Shown piece by piece: positions 1 to 11,774 of a DNA stretch of 64,000 nt. The DNA comes from Kwoniella bestiolae CBS 10118 (lineage: Eukaryota; Basidiomycota; Tremellomycetes; Tremellales; Cryptococcaceae). A program made the translations under genes and the position numbers. Positions within the stretch are counted from its first letter, which is position 1; each line of letters opens with the position of its first letter. Under the pieces are notes generated by a model. It saw only the letters and a list, made by a program, of their open reading frames with translations, searched no databases and was not told where the DNA came from. The stretch spans positions 5,722,001-5,786,000 of the forward strand of contig NC_089241.1 of NCBI RefSeq assembly GCF_000512585.2. The letters run 5' to 3'.

Positions 1-517
1 CTATCAAGCAGCGAATGTGACGGTGAAGTGCATCGTGGAAGGAAGGAGGAGATGATTTTGATTTTGTTTGGCTTACGTGTATATATATATAGTATAATAG
101 GTAAGGACGATATCATCTTTGTCTGCGTGTTGATCCCCTCATGCATTTCCATGTCATAGATTATCGGTTGTGTCTGGATTCAGGATTCAGGGTGGAGTGG
201 CGATGATCCTAGTGGAGGTGGTCCAGGCGATAAACAGTTAAAGTTGAATGATCATCTACACTTTCAGAGTAAAGTTGAGAGATCAACAATCCAAAACATA
301 GTTGTACTGACTCGCTCAATTTCTTCTCCATTCTTCTTCGTTCTCATTTGATGACTGACCATTCACGATTTATGGACGATACTGACGACTTTCATCAGAC
401 TTCATTCCTGACACATAACGCCAAACGACATAACGACACAACGACATAAACGATACAGTACGCAACCCGCTCATCTCATTCGATCATTATCCCACATACC
501 CACCCACCATAGACACA
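1..517 (+). promoter_or_regulatory. Upstream region of the coiled-coil gene
   Basis: No convincing coding sequence. The last 100 bases are C/A-rich with repeated ACGACATAA-like words and lead straight into the ATG at 518, as is common for fungal 5' leaders. A TATATATATA tract lies near 80-90, too far away to be called a TATA box for this gene with confidence. Confidence 0.4.
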
Positions 518-3500
518 ATGGACATAATCCACAAGCTCAACCCCTTCCATCGCCCCTCCTCTTCCCTCCGTTCGTCCCATACTCCCACCCCCACCCCTAC
601 ACTGACATTCTCCAACGCCAGACCCTCCTCCTCGTTAGAGAGCGACCACACCTACCCTTCCATCGATTCTACTCTCCCCCCTCACTCATACGAGGATGAA
701 CGATACATCACCAGTCCCGCCCCTCCCTTATCACCCAACAGGAAAAGCGGACATCATCGTACACCCTCTATCCTCAGATCATTGGCGCATCATCCGAGCT
801 TGTCTGCTCTCAAGAACAAGTCGAAGAAGAGGAGAAAGATGAAAGATGAAGTAGCACAGATACCTCCCTTACCCTCTCCTGTGTTTGTTGGAAGAGAGAA
901 TGGCTTGAAGGGCAGTAGGAGTGTTCCTAGGGATTTGAGGTTGAGCGATGAGTCTTCCCGTTAGTTTTTGTTCTTCTCTTCAGATGAAGATAGATTGGAT
1001 AGCTGACTAAATAATCTAATCTGACGTAGAAGATCCAATCCCCCCGTTACCCTTACTACCCTCAACAATCCACAACCAACTCCTCAACTCTCCCTCCCGA
1101 TCTCGATCCAGGTCCAACTCAGCCACACCGATCCTCAATAAGCAAATGTCAATCCGACGAAAACCTGCTCCGTCCCCGAAACCCGAGGATATCTTATCCC
1201 AATCTACCATCTACAGTAGGAATGGGAATGGGTACGACGATTTCCCCACTCCTGAGAGTATGAGGGTTCGAATGAACTTTGAGATTGACTTGCCTACTCG
1301 GTCAACCTCTTTTGATATTGATCAGAGCCCTTCGATTGCCAATACGAGAGGTGCGTTGAGGCTGGGTGTGGATAGTCCGAGGAGAAGGAGGTATATGAGC
1401 TTTGATCAGAGGCTTAGTCCTGAGAAGAGGAAGATTCGTCAGTCTACCATCTCAGTATTTCTATTTCCTGCAGTTGAGGCTGATTGTAGTGTCTGCGTAC
1501 AACTTAGGCAACCTGTCTTCTCCCGCAGACTCCCCTTCCAAACCTCCCATCGCTCAACACTCGTACCCTGTACCGATCGCAGACCGATCTCAGCTCTACG
1601 CTCGATCGCTTTACGCCGACTCAACCACTTTCTTCTCGACAGATTTCGGTGCTCCACCTGCCCATGCGCTCGAATGGAACGAGGAACCGGTTGCTGAGGG
1701 AGATGGTCTGGACATGTTCGTGAACAATGGTATGCTGCCCCCTGGAACACCGGGCGGGAAGAAAGAGGACCTGCAAAGGGGTATACTTAGCGATGGTGCC
1801 AGGCATGAGAAGGATGGTTTGTAACTACCCCTCCTACACCATGGTACCGAACAGCTGACGAGTTGTCCCTTTCAGCAGTGAGATTCTTTTCAAGAGATAC
1901 CTACCCAGCAGTATCACCTTCGAACTCAGCTTCACCCAATGCCACACCCACGAAAGCTCCTTCGAATCTGTCACCAGTGCGTTCGATCAACCAAAGGTCC
2001 CCTGCCAAACACCGACGAGCGGAGTCCAGTCCTGCGTGTTCACCTATCCGAAGACCACCTATCAAAAGCAGAGAAAGTGAATTCTCAAGAGCCGCCAAAA
2101 GATCATCTTCGCCTTTTGAAGTGAAACTTTCCGCGAACGTTACCAAGAGAATGTCCCTGGATGCGTTCGGAACTACTCCCATCGCGATGAGTTTTGGTGA
2201 ACTTGAAGAGGGATTAGAGGAGGTCTTAGAAGGTGATGGCGAAGACCAGAACCAATCCGAGCCTCAAGGTGACGACTGTCAATATGAACTTAACGATAAC
2301 GGCCTAGAAGGCTACGAAGCGCACGAACTATCCAATATCACCGAATCACCTTTCTCGGAAGATCACTCAACTACATACCAAATCTCCATTGTTGATCATA
2401 CACCCTCGAATCAATACACTATTGCAGATACAAATACTAAATTCTTCACTCCTCTCTCACCCTCACTTTCAGCTCAGGGATCACCCCTCCCTCCTTCTCC
2501 CTCGCCCTCACCTTTGATAAGGAGGAAGTATCTCTCTGCACCCCCTTTATCAGTCACCAATACTCTGCTCGAGGCTCACGCGGATCATACGAAAGCTTTG
2601 AAAGAACAGCTGAGGGCAGGAGAGTTTATGATGGATGTGTTGAGATCTGAGAATGAAGAGCTCAAGGTATTACTCAAGCAAAAAGGGGAACAAGGGGAGA
2701 GATGGGAGGTCGACGTGAAAAGTAAAGTGGCGGAGATGGAGGTGTGGAAGGAGAGTTGTGCAACAAAGGAATCTGGTAAGTCAGCTCATTCATGATTCGC
2801 ATCGTACAATGGTAGCTGACCGCGATTGCCACATTCTTTATAGCTATGGGCCAGCTTCGTCAAGCTATGAAAGAGAATGAAGAGTTCTTTGAGAATCTCC
2901 AAGAAGCTCATGACGAGCTCGCGGATCGATGTGCTGCTCTTGAGGAGGAGAACTTACTGGTGAAACTCAGTCGAGACGAGACTACCGAGATGGTTGAGAG
3001 ACTCAAGAAGGATAACGAGAGCTTGCGTGTGGAGTGTATGAAGATGAAGGGATTGAAGAGCGATAAAAAGGAATTGGAGAGTGTGGTGTTCGAGTTGAGG
3101 AGGGAGTTGAAATGGGCTGAAGGGCAGATGGAAGCGAAAGATAAGATTATTGCGGGGAAGGATGGGATAGATGACGAGAATGATCAGCTTATTGGTCAGA
3201 AGCAGAAGTTGGAGGAGGAGCTGCAAAGTATCAAAAAGAAGTTGGACCAATCCCGAAATGATTTAGACGAAAAGGAAAAGATCATCGAACGACTCAAGGT
3301 GGAGTCTCAGAGCTCTTCTGCCGCTTTGAATCAAAGTCTGTCATCTTCCTCTCAAGAGATAAAATCAATGAAGGAAGAACTTGCTCTGAGCGAGCTCACT
3401 ATTGCCAAGCTGAAAGGTGATTTGGAGAAATCGCAAAATCATGTTGAGGGCCAACAACTCGCAATTGAAGATCAAGAAACCTTGATCAAAGAAAGAGAGA

Positions 3501-5152
3501 CGAGCATCCACGAACACGAATTCACCATCTCTACTCTCCGTGAACAGCTCAACTCTGCGCAGCACTCCACCCAATCGGTCAACTTATTCCTCGAGGAGAA
3601 AGATACCAGGATCCTCAATCTTTCTACCGAATTATGCTCTGTTCAAGATGATGTGAAAGGACTGAAGAGCGAGATAGTGGAGAAAGAAAGGCTCATTGCC
3701 GAGTTGAAGGAGAAAGTTGAAATTGCGAGATTTGAGAAGAACGAGCGAAGGTTTCAGAGTGAAGTTGAGATTGGTCAATTGCATGAACAACTTGAAGAGT
3801 TGACTCGAAGTAGTGCGGAGAGAGAGTGGGCGGGAAGACAAGGGACGGAGATGATTGCTAGGTTGATGGAGGAGAAGAGGGTCTGGGAGGAAGAAAGGGA
3901 GGAGGTGAGTTGCGTTCTCATATCTTAATTTCACTGTATCATCTCGGTAGTCTGAGGCTGGAGATATGGTAGCTGATAGACTGATTGTGGAATAAAGTTG
4001 ATCGAAATGATTAACCAAAACTCTCTAGACGAAGAATCAGCTTCCAACCTTCGCGATCAGATTACCAATCTTGGTAATCAACTTTCCTCTCTGAAGTACC
4101 ACTATGAAGCCCTCCAGGGCGAATTGGAAGATTGCCGAGCTACTCTCCAGCATAAAAGTACCCTCATAGATACCCAGGAAGCGGAGCTGGATACTTTGCG
4201 GCTTACAATCAGTCAACATGAAGAGTCGGTGGAACATTCCCAAGAATCCTTTGATCGACAGCTGAAAGATTCTACGAAGGTAAATGACAGGCTGCGAGAG
4301 AGAGTAAAAGAGTTAGAAATCCAACTACAATCTCGAGAGAACGCTTTGAAAGAATTGATACTGAAGAATGAAAGTGTCAAGCAAAACGAGGAAGGTACAA
4401 ACTCAAGCTTAAAGGCATTCATCAACGAGATCGATCAATTGAAACTATCAGAAACCAAGCTCAAAGCTGAACTTGAACGTATCAAACGATCTAGTTCGGT
4501 GGATGTATTGAAATTACAGGATTTGGAGAAGAAGATCAAGGGATTAGAAGAAGATAAAGAATTGTTGAATGTCGCGCTGGAAAGTAAAGAGTTGGAATTG
4601 GCTTTGATATCTCGCACCTCTACTCATAAAAGGACAGTACATTCTACTCCATCGACTACTTCTACCGTAAGAGGAGTCGGCATGTCGTCAGCTAGGAACG
4701 CGAACTCGATGTCATATTCTACTTCTAGGATACCTAATACACCCACCCCTGTCACTGGGATGGACCATACGCCCCTCCCTAGACGTTTGACTACTAGTAC
4801 TTCTGCTACGTCGTCGGGCCTCAATCGATCAAGGAGGGAGACTATCTCGAATCATCCTACTCCTTCTGCTACTACTTCCATACCCACTGCCAACATCGCA
4901 GGAATGAACAGATCACGGAGGGATACTGTCACTGGCACGAGCAGCAGCACGGGTAGAGTTGCGCTGGGTAATAGTACGAAACATAATACCCCCTCTCCCC
5001 CTCCAGCCCAACAACCTATAGTCAAAGCAGGTAACGAGGGTACAGTCAAGAAGGTAGAAAGGAGGACCAGTTTGCCTGTACTGGTTAGACGACCTAGTAG
5101 CGTTATGAGTGTTAGTAGACGAGAAAGCTTGTCGAGGGTGGATGAGGTGTGA
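518..5152 (+). CDS. Long coiled-coil protein with Ser/Thr-rich ends
   Basis: Multi-exon gene of roughly 1,400 residues; function not recognised. The first ATG after the C-rich leader opens MDIIHKLNPF. The first third is low-complexity, rich in Ser, Pro and basic residues (SPRRRR, RRKPAPSPKPED), interrupted by introns near 960-1030, 1440-1520 and 1820-1875. From about 2580 to 4620 the protein is almost unbroken heptad-rich coiled coil (many KEL/EEL/LKxE blocks), with further introns near 2775-2845 and 3905-3997. The last ~170 residues are Ser/Thr/Arg-rich, with three spaced copies of an R(S/R)RR-(E/D)T-type motif (NRSRRETIS, NRSRRDTVT, VSRRESLS) that look like phosphorylation or microtubule/DNA-binding tails. 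A structural or cytoskeletal role is plausible by architecture only. It converges on the arginine methyltransferase gene downstream. Confidence 0.8.
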
Positions 5153-5846
5153 TTATCACGATGACAGTGCAGTTCCGGGTATTGCTAGTCACTTTTGGCT
5201 TCTAGTTCTTTGTATGTGGATATTGGGTAGTATGTTTACATAGGACATTCAGTGGGTCGACAGGACGATATTTTAGTATCCATGTACACAAGTGATGAGC
5301 GAAGCAAAAGGTCGAATGTATACAGTATGAATGATCTCGCAACGATGTGATTCGTCCATCTGCATTACCGATTTTGTGCATGAATACGGCAAGTTTGGTA
5401 CAATACGAAGATCGACCACAGTATGCTGATTTGATTTGTCATTTTGTAATTTCGATATAATCGCACTGAACCAGATAGATCTGTTCTCAGGACGATAACA
5501 ATAGGTATATACATCTCATTCATAAGTTAATAAAGACATGCAGGGTATACACATTTGAACATGGATAGTATATGTGAATGTTAGCAAAACAAAACAAGAC
5601 TGTCATTTCATTATATTTACGAGGGCCTTTCCAATCCTTCCCGTTTTTCCGATTCGATTGCATTAACCAAGATTCCGTGTTTCCACCAGCCCAAGTTCCA
5701 TCTTTGCTCCGTAGATGCCGAGTGATCATCCGTGATCGTTATATGCCCGCAGCCATGCTCAACGCACTCAAGGAGGCATCGGGGTTATAGGAATAGCTGT
5801 AAGGAATCAGAAGATATCAGCATGATCGACAATCTCATTGATTTGA
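5153..5846. other. Convergent intergenic region
   Basis: A/T-rich 3' region shared by the plus-strand coiled-coil gene and the minus-strand methyltransferase gene. It contains only short unsupported reading frames. Both transcripts must terminate here; no discrete terminator motif stands out. Confidence 0.5.
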
Positions 5847-7948
5847 TCAGTTCTTCTCGAGGATACCCCGATTGTGCCAAAGAATGGACAGTTGGGCATA
5901 AGGGATAAAGATGCAAACCCACTTAAAACACTGTTGCTGCAACTGATACTCCGCCCTCCTCTTCAGAGGGTTCGGACTCCACTCCGGACCGGGTCTATCA
6001 ATTTCAATGTCCAATACCAGGTCGTATGATCTCGCGTCATTCACTTTGAAGTGGATTGAGCCCTTTAGGCGTTCACCTTTGTTGGCTGCTAATGGTTCGG
6101 GAAGTAATAGACGGGCTTGCCTGATCATCATAATTGTCAATTAGCTGAGGTCACCGGGCACCTTGGAAAGGGGTTGAACTTGTCAGGGGACGATACTCAC
6201 TGCCAATGCGTTCGAGCAGCTGTTAATCGATATACATATATTAGCTTCGGACGAACCATAGTACGGCCACAAGATGATCAGTTGACTTACCACTAGGTCC
6301 CGTAGAAAGCTTGACTGCCAGCCCGTCTTTCGGTGGTGTAGGTGTAGGTCCAGGGTTTAGTGGCGATTCCTGGGACATCCATTGCCAATTACCCGTGGAT
6401 GATATGGGGTAGTTCCAAGCTGGATCTTCGGAGTTGGGCATTTGACGAGGATAGAAATCGAGGTCGAACCAAGATGCGAGCTATGCAAACGAATATACTG
6501 ATCAGCAACCTCTTCTCGGAACGACTTTCACGCTTGGGAGAATCGGATGTTGCGCCGAAAAGGACGAATATGCACATCTCTACTGATAACTCACCCCATG
6601 GATCAAAGCCGTCCTGTGCACAATGAAGTCGACCGGTATCGTAAACTCTAGTAGATCCTCTTTTGTACAGGTGTAGAAATCGAATGATTTCGGTGGACAT
6701 GCTGTAGACACCAGAGAGGAAGGAGGGAACATTCCGACGACCGGTTGAGCTATCATCGAAGTTTTAGCTAGTACATGATGCAATGGACGCAAGACTCGCA
6801 GCTCACCAAATACTTCCTCTCTAGCAGCGGGGTATAACTCCTTGAAGTCGGTTCCTGATCGCCTTTGGTCAGCTGGTGGTCCAAGATGTCGGCCGCATGG
6901 TTGCCAGCTCACCGAATAAAGTGGTATTGAAGAATTGTGCTTTCTGATCTGTCTCATTGTACAATCCCTCATCGGAGAAGGGACAAAAGAATATTTGTCC
7001 AGCTGAAGGCAGAAGTTGACCGTCGGGTTTGAGGAATAAGTCTCTAGCCAATATGAATGATTCGACCTGTTGGCCATCATTCCTATCAGATGTAGTCGAA
7101 TGCAACACGATGAACTGAGCTGATGAAGAAGAAGGGACATACCATTCTCTCATGTAGCAGCATCACACCGATAGGTTCAGAGATGATCGTGTCCACCTTC
7201 CCATGCTGCAGTACTTGGTCTTGTACTTTGCTATCTTCTACCATCCCTCGGACTATGCGTATACGATCTTTGAGGTGGGCGTTATTCTTACCAGCGTTGG
7301 CAGCTTTGATCAGCTACAAGACAGAGATACATCAGTTGAAATCTAAATTTCGTTAAAGACAGCTGTAGACTCTGAGTGACGTACAATCTCAATCTTCTCA
7401 GCCATTGAAGAAGCTTCCAGAGCTATCACCTCCTTCGCACCAGCTTGAGCGGACATATACGACAATATACCGGAGCCTGCACCCATCATGTCAGCTTGGC
7501 ACGAGCACCGCCACGATAGAAGACTTACCAGCACCAACATCCAGAACAATCTTATCATTTAATGCAACTTCTGCGTTTCCTAATATGGCTTTTCGATAAG
7601 TCCCCGTACGTGAGATATCACCTATCATATTTGCCCTGCAAGATAATGTCTCACTCAGCGCTGCTAGATGGATAGGGCAGAGTGGAAAGGGTAGCTCACT
7701 GGTTCTGCAATGACGAGTAAAAGTTGAAATAGAAATCATGATCTTTATTCCTGTCGTCTTTCCTATTGATCATGTCCACATCAGACATCAGCTTTCCATG
7801 AGGTTTCGACTCGCCGACGAACAGAGACAGAGGGATAATCGACTCACTTTTCGGCATGAGCTTTCGAGGTGGTAGTTGGAGTGGCAACATCACCATCACT
7901 TTGTACCTTCCTATTGCCGTTAGTGCTGATCTCGCTGTCTATTTCCAT
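5847..7948 (-). CDS. Protein arginine methyltransferase, CARM1/PRMT4 type
   Basis: Transfers methyl groups from S-adenosylmethionine to arginines of nuclear proteins such as histones. The start at 7948 (MEIDSEIST) is the first ATG upstream of a conserved block. Visible in order: FYSSLQNQANMIGD, the usual PRMT pre-core helix; motif I VLDVGAGSGILSYMSAQAGA with the acidic end of strand 2 in VIALEAS (about residues 85-110); the double-E loop ISEPIGVMLLHERMVES; a CARM1-like IHGLASWFDLDFYP segment; and the THW loop, carried by a 19-nt exon (separate entry). The C-terminal beta-barrel (LLLPEPLAANKGERLKG) runs to the stop at 5847. About nine short introns. CARM1 rather than PRMT1 is favoured by the spacing and the WFD..F segment. 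Assignment to PRMT is very secure; the subclass is likely. Head-to-head with the hydrolase gene at 8395. Confidence 0.88.
6201..6219 (-). other. 19-nt microexon encoding the PRMT THW loop
   Basis: Between an upstream donor (AGTG|GTAAGTC) and the next exon (QARLLLPEP) lies a 19-base exon bounded by AACAG| and |GTGAGT. Joined to its neighbours it reads AARTHWQ and keeps frame into QARLLLPEP. THW is the conserved PRMT loop that contributes to the arginine-binding site. Without this exon the frame breaks and the loop is lost. Confidence 0.8.
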
Positions 7949-8394
7949 GTTGGCTTTTAAGACTTCTAGGCGTTGTCGCTTCTACGATTGCCTGACTTGT
8001 GAGTTTTACGGTGAGAAGATGGTGCGAGGGGAGGAGTCTTACCGCTGTTCCAGTGAGTAAGTCAAGATACGGACGAGACTGATTCCAGTGTATATATATG
8101 TATGCAGAAATGTTTTCGCATTGACCGCATTGACCTCCTTTCGATATAATTGTTAGTGTGTTATTCCTTTGAAAGTATAAGGAAGCTAGTTGAATGTGAA
8201 TATCACGTGATTGGACGAGCTGTGGAGTCTCCGCTTCCCACACCACTCCGGCGATCAATGCCGAGCAGCGGTACATACGCTGGTTGTACTTTCGACTAAC
8301 AACAACGGTGGTGAGCTATTCTGTATAAGACATTATCATATCATATTGACATTGACGATCTCACGACGAGCTGATTGCCACAGGAAACTCTATC
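7949..8394. promoter_or_regulatory. Bidirectional promoter region
   Basis: The 446 bases between the divergent starts of the methyltransferase (minus, 7948) and the hydrolase (plus, 8395). A TATATATATG run lies near 8091-8100. No specific regulator site was recognised. Confidence 0.5.
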
Positions 8395-9664
8395 ATGGTC
8401 ACCCGTGTCGATCCTATGCCTAACCCAGCTAGCAGCAGCAGTCTGATCCCTACTGTCAGAGAGAAGGATGTCGTCAATGTAGCAACAGTGAACGTGTGAG
8501 CAGACCCATTCTCAGCTATTCGGGTATAAGCGTACCAATGTTGATTAAGGCCTTTATGACTATCTCCAGTCGATACGACAACGGTACGAACTCGTCCTCC
8601 TCCTCCTCTTCTATCTTCAGCAGCAACAGCAACAAGTACGCAGAGAAACCCTGGTCAGAACGCAAATCGCGACTGATAGATTGCTTGTTGAGTACTGGCG
8701 AATTGGACATTGTCGGATTCCAGGAGGTTCTGCATAACCAGTTGAGCGATATACAGTCCCTCCTAGGGGATGGGTACGGTCATGTAGGCGTAGGAAGGGA
8801 TGATGGAGGCAAAGCCGGAGAGTATAGTCCGATATTCTATAATAAGGTGAAATTCGAGGTGGTCAAGTGGACGACGATCTGGTTATCGCCTACTCCGGAT
8901 AAACCTTCGAAAGGGTGGGATGCGGTGGGTATATCCGTGCTGACTGGGCATCAAGCATTTGCGCTGACCTTCAAAGTTGATACTTATAGGCTCTCCCCAG
9001 AATAGCTACCCTCCTTACACTTCGACAACGACACAAGAATGATGAATTGTTACATGCCGTAAATACGCATTACGATCATCTCGGTCTACGCGCCAGAGCA
9101 GAAAGTAGTCTTTTGATAAGGTCGCAGATATACGATTGGGTGAAGAAGGTCGAGGAGGAAGCAAAGGTGGCGAAGGAAGGTCCAGTAATCCTATTCGGGG
9201 ATTTCAGTGAGCCGAACAATCCTATCGTGTTCATTTCTTACGCTCATGCCCACTCAATCTGCCCAGACTCCCCATCAGACGAAGCAGGCTACCGAAATAT
9301 AACATCCCCTCATCCCCTGCCATCAGGTCAAAACTCCTTCTACTTCCTCGACTCATTCACCAACCTCTTCTCCGGCCTGCAGACTCGACCATATGGTCCC
9401 GCTCACACGTATACCGATTTCGCGCCTCCAGGAAGTAGGAATGCCACGAGAATAGACTTTGTAATGCTCGGGGCGGTACCACATACCCCAAGAAGAGAGA
9501 ACGAAGGAGGCGAAGGATCAGATGAAAAGCCCAAGCCGATCAGTAGAGGCGGGTGGAAAGTAGATAGATATGCTTGTTTTGATAATTTCGTTGAAGGTGA
9601 TGTAGAGGGATGGACGGGGAGGTGGAGTGATCACAGGGCTGTTAGAGTTAGGATCTCAAGATAA
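8395..9664 (+). CDS. Endonuclease/exonuclease/phosphatase-fold hydrolase
   Basis: Metal-dependent hydrolase of the EEP superfamily, about 350 residues, with no signal peptide seen. The start MVTRVDPMPN joins through an intron (about 8496-8570) to NVRYDNG, the first family motif. Other family signatures follow in order: WSERKSRLID, VGFQEVLHNQ (the Glu that binds metal), HVGVGRDDG..GEYSPIFY, WLSPTPDKPSKGWDA, NTHYDHLG, a GDFNSPSDE motif created by splicing out 9207-9266, HTYTDF, RIDFVM and the terminal SDHRAV with the catalytic His. A second intron (about 8922-8988) falls after KGWDA. Fungal relatives have this exact layout, but their substrate (nucleic acid, phospholipid or small phosphoester) is not known to me. 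All catalytic positions appear intact. Confidence 0.85.
9207..9266 (+). other. In-frame 60-nt intron in the EEP hydrolase
   Basis: The stretch begins GTGAGC and ends TGCCCAG. It is a multiple of three and has no stop, so it stays open when read through. Removal joins GGGGATTTCA to ACTCCCCATC and gives GDFNSPSDE, restoring the family metal/phosphate-binding Asn that read-through replaces with Ser (GDFSEPN). Confidence 0.8.
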
Positions 9665-9917
9665 CTTTGGGTTGCAGAATGCGGCGTCGAGTCGTCCATC
9701 CATCACTGTAACAGATTCGTCATGCAACGTGTCACATATCCAGCCTCGATCTCTTAGGCTGTCTTGATGAATGTAATATCAATGCATCTTAAGAAAGACA
9801 TATCATAACCTCAATCATCCCACTCCCTGCCACCAGAAAACAAAAAATAAGATCGCCAACTTAAGCTGGTGTTAACACGGCTTGGAATATCCGAGATGGG
9901 TTATTAGGCTGAAATGT

Positions 9918-10301
9918 TTAACCAACACATTTGAACCCAAATTCACTTGGGACGCTTTGGTGGCGCCAAAACCTATCCGAATCTTCAACTTCAATTTGAG
10001 TTAGCTTGACAGTATCCAGAGTCGATCCTTCAGGAAGCTTTGCCAGGATCAGGTCCTGATCTGCCTGGGAGAACCAGGGATTAGAGCCCTTGACATTTTC
10101 ATGATTCATCGGTCGTAGCAGATGCTGCTCCCTCGGATCGGCCGACCAGAGACTGACTCGACAGTTGAATGATTTCGCGTTCTCATCGGTCTGATCCTCA
10201 GAACCCGGATAACATCTGCACCAACGGACATCTTCAGCTCCTTGAGTGAGCACGAATTTACTGTCGATTGCGACCATGAAGTCGGGATCGAAACTTTGCA
10301 T
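9918..10301 (-). CDS. Small orphan family, copy 1
   Basis: Intronless frame of 127 residues, opening MQSFDPDFMVAIDSKF and ending SEFGFKCVG. I do not recognise it. It belongs to a local family with five other loci up to 16.7 kb on the same strand. Shared landmarks: a hydrophobic/acidic N-terminus ending in (S/C)KF, a Cys pair region (WCRC here, EYxC in others), FNC about 20 residues later, QHLLRP (HVLxP), a PWFS segment (I/A-S..FS) and a C-terminal block VKLTQIEVED...EFGFK, probably two beta strands. No signal peptide, membrane segment or known catalytic motif. The ATG was chosen because it aligns with the family start. Function unknown. Confidence 0.6.
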   Translation of the reverse strand: MQSFDPDFMVAIDSKFVLTQGAEDVRWCRCYPGSEDQTDENAKSFNCRVSLWSADPREQHLLRPMNHENVKGSNPWFSQADQDLILAKLPEGSTLDTVKLTQIEVEDSDRFWRHQSVPSEFGFKCVG

Positions 10302-11360
10302 TGTATGATTCTTGTGTAACTGATACTTCACACGTGAGCGGGGAATGGATCTCAGGAAGGGACTGTTGGACTTACGTTGCCTTGCTGTGGGTTTATGCAG
10401 CCAAAAGGCAGTTGATCGATACGACCAGATAAGTGATGTAGTGAGTTTGGACGAGGAAGGTGAAATACAGTTCAGGACAGTCCCCCATTTATACCTTTGG
10501 CTGACGCATATCCTCGTGGCCCAACATCGATAGATGACAACCATTGTCCATTTCCACACCTTTGAGGATTCTCCTTGAGATTCTCGTCACGTCATCATGA
10601 ACCGAAGGTGCTCACAGCTCCTTTCAACCTCCCCCAGAAAACGAGAAGCAGGAGACCCCGACCGTGGGCTTCTGACTGTGTGCCCGTAAGCCTGAAACCA
10701 GATCGCAAGTGAAAAACGCCAGTGAAAGGGTTTGAAAGCGGTTTACGGACTCACCTGCATAGCAGAATGTCGTCATAGGTTTCGTGTGAGCTTCTGAGCG
10801 GGGAAGCAAAGGCGATGATCACATCGGTGCGTGACACCGCATTGCCCGAGTCAGTGATTTGCTGTCAACCTAGTCAGTCCGGTATACAAGTAACAGAGGA
10901 CGAGTTTTTTTCTGACAGTCCAGGGCGGACTTCGAACAGTGTGTGTCACCGATACTCGAAGATCACAGGGGACATACCCAAATATGACAACAGCTTGACA
11001 AAGGTGGTCTTTGTGGCAACTGTTGGCACATCCTTTTGGGTCCCTTCCTTGGGGAGTCAACGCTAGCAATTTTGACATACCTGCTCTTGACAATCTATAC
11101 GACCTGAAGTGAGTACGCCATGGAAGCGCACCAGGCGCATACGAATGTCGAAATGCGCCACCTGCTCCATAGGGTGTCAACAAATGGTGCCACAACCCCA
11201 GTTTGCTTTTCACCAATGGATGCGCTGTTATGAGACTACATGTACAAACATGACAATGCATACTTTATAAAATACTTTCCTTTCCAGACATTTGCCTCTC
11301 GTGTCTTCCTCTGATACAGAGCCCTATCTTTGAGGCTACATATTCGAAGAGGATGGATCT
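10302..11360. other. Gene-poor spacer
   Basis: About 1 kb with only short frames on both strands that show neither family similarity nor splice-supported continuity. It may contain decayed sequence; nothing specific can be supported. Confidence 0.4.
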
Positions 11361-11774
11361 TTAAGGCAACGTAGTAGGCTCTTCGAAACGAAAATTACAC
11401 CTCAACCATTGCCCTATATCGAACGACTCACTAGGCTCGACAAATATCTTTGTAAGCTCTCGTGTATGATCTGTGGATTGATGTTTTTCTCCTCGGATAT
11501 ATCTTCTGTCATTTTCTGAGAAAAAGGTAGATGCGCAGGTGATTGGTTGTCTACTGTCCGGCAAGAGTACATGCTCCTTGATTTGCTGCTCACTTTGCTG
11601 CTCACTTTGCTCCTCGCTTTCCTCGGTGGCAAAGCTCTTCACTTTGCAAAGAAAAGTATTGCGATCACAAGGAAAACCGCCCTATATTCCCATTATGGTG
11701 CAGTTGTATTCCCGACCCCATTTGATTTTCGAGAACTTGCAGTCAATCTCGACGTCGAATTCGTGTTTATTCAT
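11361..11774 (-). pseudogene. Small orphan family, copy 2, with internal amber stop
   Basis: A 138-codon frame from the ATG at 11774 (MNKHEFDVEIDCKF) to the stop at 11361 that carries one in-frame TAG at 11682-11684, codon 31. On both sides the sequence matches its siblings: WGREYNC before the stop, then NTFLCKV, a Gln/Glu/Ser repeat (EEQSEQQSEQQ), EHVLLP, PITCASTFFS and a C-terminal ELTKIFVEPSESF...CNFRF block. Frame is unbroken across the stop, so this is a single nonsense change, a sequencing error, or recoding. A 37-nt intron using GTCGGG..ATATAG could remove the stop, but it would also delete the conserved EYNC motif and has a poor donor. Confidence 0.6.
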
